From JAIRTY01 sp050257395 (GTDB lineage: Bacteria; Actinomycetota; Actinomycetes; Streptosporangiales; Streptosporangiaceae): a DNA stretch of 37,108 bases. Below the pieces are notes generated by a model that ran no database searches, was not told the DNA's origin, and saw nothing but the letters and a program-made list of their open reading frames with translations. Made by a program: the position numbers and the translations under genes. Within the stretch, counting starts at the first letter, position 1; every line of letters starts with the position of its first letter. The stretch covers positions 1 through 37,108 of the forward strand of contig JBLMWU010000325.1 of NCBI GenBank assembly GCA_050257395.1, given 5' to 3'. Below are positions 33,077 through 37,108 of this stretch, in pieces.

Positions 33077-34516
33077 ATGTTCCGCAACACGATGCCGCGG
33101 TACGAGATCCTGTCCCCGGGTGCCATCGAGGTCCTGGACTCCGGCTGGCGCCGCATCGTCTCCGAGATCGGCGTGCAGTTCGCAAAGCCGGAGGCGGTGG
33201 AGCTGTTCCGCAAGGCGGGGCAGGCCACCGACGGCGACGTGGTGAAGCTCGACCCGGACTTCGTGCTGGAGCAGGTGGCGCTGGCGCCGCGGGAGTTCGA
33301 CATCCAGGCCCGCAACCCGGCCAACACCGTGCACATCGGCGGGGACAACATGGTCTTCGGCGGGGTCTACGGGGCGCCGTTCGTGCGCGAGGGCGACGTC
33401 CGCCGGGACGCCACGCTGGACGACTTCCGGCGGCTGTCCATGCTGGCCCAGTCGTTCCCGCAGCTGGACACGGCCGGCGGGGTGATCTGCGAGCCGAACG
33501 ACGCGCCGCTGGACTCCCGGCACCTCGACATGATCTACGCGCTGGCGACCCTCACCGACAAGTTCTTCATGGGCAACGTGGTGTCCGGCCCCAACGCTGC
33601 CGACACCATCGCGATGACCGAGATCCTGTTCGGCGGCCGCGAGGCGATCGAGACCACCCCGGCCACCGTGTCGCTGATCAACTGCAACTCGCCGCTGCGC
33701 TGGGACGACCGGATGCTGGACGCGCAGTTCGAGTACTGCGCGGCGAACCAGGCCGTGGTGCTGACCCCGTTCCTGCTGATGGGCGCCATGTCACCGGTGA
33801 CGATCCCGGCCGCGCTGGCGCAGCAGCTTGCCGAGGCGCTGTCCGGGATCGCGCTGGCGCAGCTGATCCGGCCGGGCTGCCCGGTGATCTTCGGCTCGTT
33901 CCTGTCCAACATCGACATGCAGTCCGGCTCGCCGAGCTTCGGCACCCCCGAGTCCGCCATCGGGCTGCTGTGCACGGGGCAGCTCGCCCGGCACTTCGGG
34001 CTGCCGTTCCGCACCGGCGGCGGGCTGACCTCCAGCCAGACCGCGGACGCGCAGGCCGGGTACGAGGCCGTGATGACCCTGCTGCCGACGTTCCTGGCCG
34101 GCACCAACTTCGTCATGCACGCCGCGGGCTGGCTGGAAGGCGGCCTGGTCAGCTGCTACGAGAAATTCATCATCGACGTGGAGCTGCTGCGGGAGCTGCA
34201 GACCGAGTTCACCCCGCTGGAGATCGACGAGGCCTCGCTCGCGTTCGGCGCGCACGAGGAGGTGGGGCACGGCGGCCACTTCCTCGGCGCCGAGCACACC
34301 ATGGAGCGCTTCCGGACCTGCTTCTACCGGCCGATCCTGTCCTCCTCCTCGAACTTCGAGCGCTGGCTGCGCGACGGCGGCAAGGACGCCGCCGCCCGGG
34401 CCGGCGACCTGTGCCGCAAGACCCTCGACGCCTACGAGCCGCCGCCGCTCGACGACGCCATCCGCGCCGAGCTGGACGAGTTCGTCACCCGCCGCCGCGC
34501 CGAACTCGGCGACTGA
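33077..34516 (+). CDS. MttB-superfamily (non-pyrrolysine) methyltransferase, quaternary-amine type
   Basis: A 479-residue member of the trimethylamine methyltransferase (MttB) superfamily. It opens with LSPGAIEVLDSGWRRIVSEI (core SPGAIEVLDSGW) and has GGVYGAPF, LMGAMSPVTIPAALAQQLAE (core LMGAMSPVTIP), GSFLSNIDMQSGSPSFGTPE and EEVGHGGHFLGAEHTMERF (core VGHGGHFLGAEHT). The frame has no internal amber codon, so it belongs to the pyrrolysine-free branch. Characterised members of that branch use glycine betaine, proline betaine, carnitine or butyrobetaine. It would transfer one methyl group to the corrinoid protein encoded divergently. AGCGAGG lies about six bases before ATG 33077. Substrate not assignable. 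Confidence 0.92.
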   Translation: MFRNTMPRYEILSPGAIEVLDSGWRRIVSEIGVQFAKPEAVELFRKAGQATDGDVVKLDPDFVLEQVALAPREFDIQARNPANTVHIGGDNMVFGGVYGAPFVREGDVRRDATLDDFRRLSMLAQSFPQLDTAGGVICEPNDAPLDSRHLDMIYALATLTDKFFMGNVVSGPNAADTIAMTEILFGGREAIETTPATVSLINCNSPLRWDDRMLDAQFEYCAANQAVVLTPFLLMGAMSPVTIPAALAQQLAEALSGIALAQLIRPGCPVIFGSFLSNIDMQSGSPSFGTPESAIGLLCTGQLARHFGLPFRTGGGLTSSQTADAQAGYEAVMTLLPTFLAGTNFVMHAAGWLEGGLVSCYEKFIIDVELLRELQTEFTPLEIDEASLAFGAHEEVGHGGHFLGAEHTMERFRTCFYRPILSSSSNFERWLRDGGKDAAARAGDLCRKTLDAYEPPPLDDAIRAELDEFVTRRRAELGD

Positions 34517-34643
34517 CGCCCGCTGTACGTCGGCGCCAGGCCCCGGCACTGGGCCGGTCACGTATCACGGATTTGGTGACCGCAAACCAGGGCAGATCGG
34601 GCGCCGAACTGGCTGCGGCCCTTGATACGCGGCCGGCCGATTG

Positions 34644-35243
34644 TCACCCAGCCCGCGGCCCGGGCAGGGCGGCGAGCAGGTAGAGGACACCGCCGATCAC
34701 GGCCGGGCCGCTGATGACGGCGAAGGACGCCGCCAGGTGCGCCGCCGCCGCGGTGATGACGACCGGGACCAGCCCGGTCACCAGCAGCAGAACCGCCCCG
34801 GTCAGCGGCCGGCGCCAGCCGGCCAGCGCGGCGGGCAGCAGCAGGACGAACGAGGCGACGGCGCGGACCGGCCCGTGCTGGTTCTCGTACCCGATCCACC
34901 CGGCCGGGTCAGCCGCGTACCAGCCCGCCAGCGCGATCACGCAGGCCACCAGGACGGCCAGCACGGCCGTGGCCCAGCCCGGCTGCCACCACGCGAGCGC
35001 GGCCAGCGCCGCCAGCGGGACCAGCCACAGCGCGATCAGCCCTGCGGCCCGCCACCCGCCCGGGTCAGCGATCACGTCGCCCGCGAGGAACAGCCCGATC
35101 ACCGCCGTGCAGGCCGCGGTGAACGCCAGCGCCGTGCCACGGAAGAAGGCGGCGAGCGTGACCGGTGCGCGGTTCCGGCGCAGCAGCGCCACCGTCCCGG
35201 TGGCCGCCACGACCGCCACGACAAGAATGACCAGCCCCCACAT
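34644..35243 (-). CDS. Polytopic membrane protein, unknown function
   Basis: A 199-residue protein with about six hydrophobic spans (opening MWGLVILVVAVVAATG, later VLLLPAALAGW and GPAVIGGVLYLLAAL). The single loop with GWIGYENQHGP is the most polar region. ATG 35243 places the first span at the N-terminus, and the upstream part of the frame is Pro/Gly-rich and unlikely to be translated. No family recognised. It converges with the MttB-family gene and is divergent from the photolyase gene. Confidence 0.6.
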   Translation of the reverse strand: MWGLVILVVAVVAATGTVALLRRNRAPVTLAAFFRGTALAFTAACTAVIGLFLAGDVIADPGGWRAAGLIALWLVPLAALAALAWWQPGWATAVLAVLVACVIALAGWYAADPAGWIGYENQHGPVRAVASFVLLLPAALAGWRRPLTGAVLLLVTGLVPVVITAAAAHLAASFAVISGPAVIGGVLYLLAALPGPRAG

Positions 35244-35389
35244 GGGGCACCACCCACCCGCCGGTCCGCCGCAGGCCGGCCCCGCGGGTGCCACCATTCG
35301 AGCGCCACGCCGGTCCGGCCGGCAGGGCCGAACGGCTCCGGCAGGGCGGCGAACGGCCCGCCGCGGACCCCGGCACCGGCGTTTCCGTT

Positions 35390-35437
35390 CCCCTGACCAG
35401 GGGATTTCCTGGGCCCGGGGCTATCCTGCCGCTAGTG
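35390..35437 (+). promoter_or_regulatory. Photolyase promoter region with a short dyad
   Basis: CCCCT-GACC-AGGGG at 35390-35403 is a perfect inverted repeat. TATCCT at 35422-35427 is a likely -10 placed seven bases before GTG 35435, so the photolyase message is probably leaderless. The dyad overlaps the place where the -35 box would be and may be an operator. No Shine-Dalgarno is seen. Confidence 0.45.
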
Positions 35438-36865
35438 GTAGCCATCGTCTGGTTCCGCCGTGACCTGCGCGTCCACGACCATCCGGCGCTGCGCGCCGCG
35501 CTGGCCGCGCATGACCGGGTGGTGCCCGCGTTCTGCCTCGACGACCGGCTGCTGCACGGGCGGCACGCGTCCGGGGCGCGCACCCAGTTCCTGCTGGAAA
35601 GCCTCGCCGACCTGGACCGGCAGCTGGCCGCCCGGGGCGGCGGGCTGGTCGTCCGGCACGGGCCGCCCGAGACCGTGCTGCCGGCTCTGGCCCGGGAGAC
35701 CGCCGCGGCCGAGGTCCATGTCACCGCGGACGGCAGCCCGTACGACCGGCAGCGGGCGGCCCGGGTGGAGGCGGCGCTGGCGGCGGCCGGGGCGGCGGTG
35801 CACACCCACCCGGGGCAGCACGTGGCCGACGACCCGGCCGCCATCCTGACCGGGCCGGGCCGCCCCTACACCGTGTTCACGCCGTACTTCCGCAGCTGGG
35901 ACCGGACGCCGCGGCGGACGCCGCTGGCCGCACCGGACCGGGTGCGGCTGCCGGGCGGGCTGCGCCCGGGCGGCCTGCCGTCCCTGCGGGACCTCGGCTT
36001 CCCGGCCGGGCTGCCCGCGCCCGCGCGCGGCGGCGAGACGGCGGGCATCGCCCGGCTGGATCAGTTCCTGGCCGCGCCGGTGCACGACTACGTGCGGACC
36101 CGCGACCTGGCCGAGCCGGGCTCATCCTCCCGCCTGTCGCCCTACCTGCGGTTCGGGTGCCTGTCCGCCCGGGCGGTGGAGACGCAGCTGCCGTCCGGTG
36201 AGGGGGCTGCCGCGTTCCGGCGGCAGCTGTGCTGGCGCGACTTCTACCAGCAACTGCTCATCCACTTCCCGGGGAACGCCACCGACGAGTTCCAGGAGCG
36301 CTACCGCGGGCGGCTGGCCTGGAACACCGACGAGCAGGGTTTCGCGGCGTGGACCCAGGGGCGGACCGGCTTCCCGCTGGTCGATGCCGGGATGCGCCAG
36401 CTGCGCCGGGAAGGCTGGCTGCCGGGCCCGGTCCGGCTGGCGGCGGCCTGCTTCCTGGTCAAGGACCTGGGCATCGACTGGCGCGAGGGCGAGGCGTGGT
36501 TCATGCGGCTGCTGCTGGACGGCGACGAGGCGGCCAACAACGGCAACTGGCAGTGGATCGCCTCGGTCGGCACCGACCGGCAGCCGGTGGCCCGGCGGCT
36601 CTACAACCCGTCCCGGCAGCAGGAGCGGCAGGACCCCGGCGGCCGTTACGTCCGTGCGTACCTGCCAGAACTGACGCGGGTGCCGCGGGAGTACCTGACC
36701 GAGCCGTGGCGGATGCCCCCGGAGGCGCAGCGCAAAGCGGGCTGCCGGATCGGCCGGGACTACCCGGCCCCGATCGTGGACCACCTCGCCGCCCGGCGCG
36801 CCGCGCTGGCCCGCTACGCTGCCGCCCGGGGCGCCGCCACCCATCCCGGATCACGGGACCCCTGA
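35435..36865 (+). CDS. phr: Deoxyribodipyrimidine photolyase (class I CPD type)
   Basis: A 476-residue photolyase. The N-terminal antenna domain begins VVAIVWFRRDLRVHDHPAL. The C-terminal FAD domain has SSSRLSPYLRFGCLSAR, FRRQLCWRDFYQQLL, TGFPLVDAGMRQL and the signature NNGNWQWIASVGTD. FADH- in this domain repairs cyclobutane pyrimidine dimers under blue light. The length and the signature fit class I CPD photolyases. GTG 35435 starts directly at the first strand and suits a leaderless message. The frame upstream is low-complexity. A MerR-type regulator gene follows. Confidence 0.93.
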   Translation: MVAIVWFRRDLRVHDHPALRAALAAHDRVVPAFCLDDRLLHGRHASGARTQFLLESLADLDRQLAARGGGLVVRHGPPETVLPALARETAAAEVHVTADGSPYDRQRAARVEAALAAAGAAVHTHPGQHVADDPAAILTGPGRPYTVFTPYFRSWDRTPRRTPLAAPDRVRLPGGLRPGGLPSLRDLGFPAGLPAPARGGETAGIARLDQFLAAPVHDYVRTRDLAEPGSSSRLSPYLRFGCLSARAVETQLPSGEGAAAFRRQLCWRDFYQQLLIHFPGNATDEFQERYRGRLAWNTDEQGFAAWTQGRTGFPLVDAGMRQLRREGWLPGPVRLAAACFLVKDLGIDWREGEAWFMRLLLDGDEAANNGNWQWIASVGTDRQPVARRLYNPSRQQERQDPGGRYVRAYLPELTRVPREYLTEPWRMPPEAQRKAGCRIGRDYPAPIVDHLAARRAALARYAAARGAATHPGSRDP

Positions 36866-36922
36866 ACAGCGGCAACCCGGTTCGCGTGCCCCCGCATCCC
36901 GGCTGGCGGCGTTGTCGTCGTC

Positions 36923-36943
36923 GCCGATAGCTCCGCTATCGGC
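36923..36943 (+). terminator. Terminator-like hairpin after the photolyase gene
   Basis: GCCGATAGC and GCTATCGGC pair perfectly over nine bases with a TCC loop, about 57 bases after the photolyase stop. A pyrimidine run (TCCTCCTCC) follows. The A/T-containing stem is conspicuous and might also be a dispersed repeat, but only one copy is in this window. Confidence 0.6.
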
Positions 36944-37018
36944 TCCTCCTCCGCCTTGCCACCCGGGCGCGGTGGCCCGCTCGCTGCCCGGACGCCGCCA
37001 TTCAGCGGCCCCCTAGGC

Positions 37019-37049
37019 TTGAGTCTCCTCCGGCGGGAGGCTCCAGGGT
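37019..37049 (+). promoter_or_regulatory. MerR-type promoter with 19-base spacer
   Basis: TTGAGT at 37019-37024 and CAGGGT at 37044-37049 are separated by 19 bases, the overlong spacing typical of MerR-controlled promoters. Within the spacer, GAGTCTCC and GGAGGCTC form an imperfect dyad. It lies directly before the MerR-family gene start, implying autoregulation. Confidence 0.7.
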
Positions 37050-37056
37050 GGGGGAC

Positions 37057-37108
37057 ATGACCGACGGCACCCTCCGGACGATCGGGGAACTGGCCCGGCT
37101 GACCGGCA
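37057..37108 (+). CDS. MerR-family regulator, N-terminus only (cut by window end)
   Basis: The visible 17 codons read MTDGTLRTIGELARLTG, the first helix of a MerR-type winged helix-turn-helix (TIGELARLTG). The rest, including any sensor domain, is outside the window, so its inducer is unknown. The start codon lies eight bases after the -10, so transcription may begin at or near the ATG, and GGGGGAC could serve as ribosome site if it begins earlier. Confidence 0.85.
   Translation, partial: MTDGTLRTIGELARLTG

Noticed and set aside
31448..33523. A fused 691-residue protein ending in the corrinoid domain
   Set aside because: The frame is merely open upstream. The true start is ATG 32113, which overlaps the IclR stop, and the preceding part is antisense or out of frame to real genes.
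33077..34516. Pyrrolysine (in-frame UAG) methyltransferase
   Set aside because: No amber codon occurs within the frame, so decoding as pyrrolysine is not involved.
27130..34516. Methanogenesis or acetogenesis genes
   Set aside because: The families overlap with those of methanogens and acetogens, but there is no coenzyme M methyltransferase and no CO dehydrogenase/acetyl-CoA synthase gene, and the surrounding genes are actinobacterial and aerobic in character.

Overview
The window is very GC-rich, uses GTG as well as ATG starts, and carries lineage markers such as an Lsr2 nucleoid protein, an ArsR/SRPBCC pair and actinobacterial-type membrane proteins. It therefore looks like chromosome of a high-GC actinobacterium, with Streptosporangiales-like or related soil actinomycetes as my guess. 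The oxidases, the photolyase and ETF-linked dehydrogenation suggest an aerobic life. I see no tRNA, rRNA, CRISPR array, insertion sequence or phage gene.

Layout. 1-3 kb: the possible 3' end of an upstream gene, a polytopic membrane protein, a histidine phosphatase and a two-domain alpha/beta-barrel protein. 3.2-16.8 kb: a catabolic region with a BetA-like GMC oxidoreductase, a DinB-like protein behind a tandem operator, an aldehyde dehydrogenase with its IclR regulator, a nucleotidyltransferase/metallophosphoesterase pair, an APC permease, a GntR/FCD regulator, and a divergent operon of a dimethylglycine/sarcosine-dehydrogenase-like flavoprotein (DAO plus GcvT) with its own ETF beta and alpha. 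16.9-24.5 kb: mixed genes, including a secreted HEXXE protein, an ArsR/SRPBCC pair, two overlapping small ORFs, an acyl-CoA carboxylase beta chain, Lsr2, an SDR and a conserved hypothetical. 24.5-26.9 kb: a STAND ATPase with tandem TPRs. 27.1-34.5 kb: a corrinoid methyl-transfer locus. 34.6-37.1 kb: a membrane protein, a photolyase and the start of a MerR regulator behind a classical MerR promoter.

The locus at 27.1-34.5 kb is the most interesting. A minus-strand operon reads IclR regulator, corrinoid protein (DVHDIGKN motif), pterin-binding methyltransferase, [2Fe-2S]/ASKHA activator (RACo/DUF4445 type), DUF1638 protein and short MetF-like reductase. Its first genes are joined by 4-nt overlaps. 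A pyrrolysine-free MttB-family methyltransferase is transcribed divergently from the same promoter region. By analogy with glycine-betaine, proline-betaine and carnitine demethylation in anaerobes, methyl groups of a quaternary amine would pass from substrate to corrinoid to tetrahydrofolate, and methyl-THF would then be oxidised by the MetF-like protein.

The 3.2-16.8 kb region supplies what could stand on both sides of that step: an oxidase and dehydrogenase that could make a betaine from an amino alcohol, a candidate permease, and a THF-linked demethylase with its ETF for the tertiary and secondary amines left after the first demethylation. I infer an aerobic quaternary-amine demethylation pathway built from both anaerobe-type and aerobe-type modules. 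The substrate cannot be read from sequence alone.
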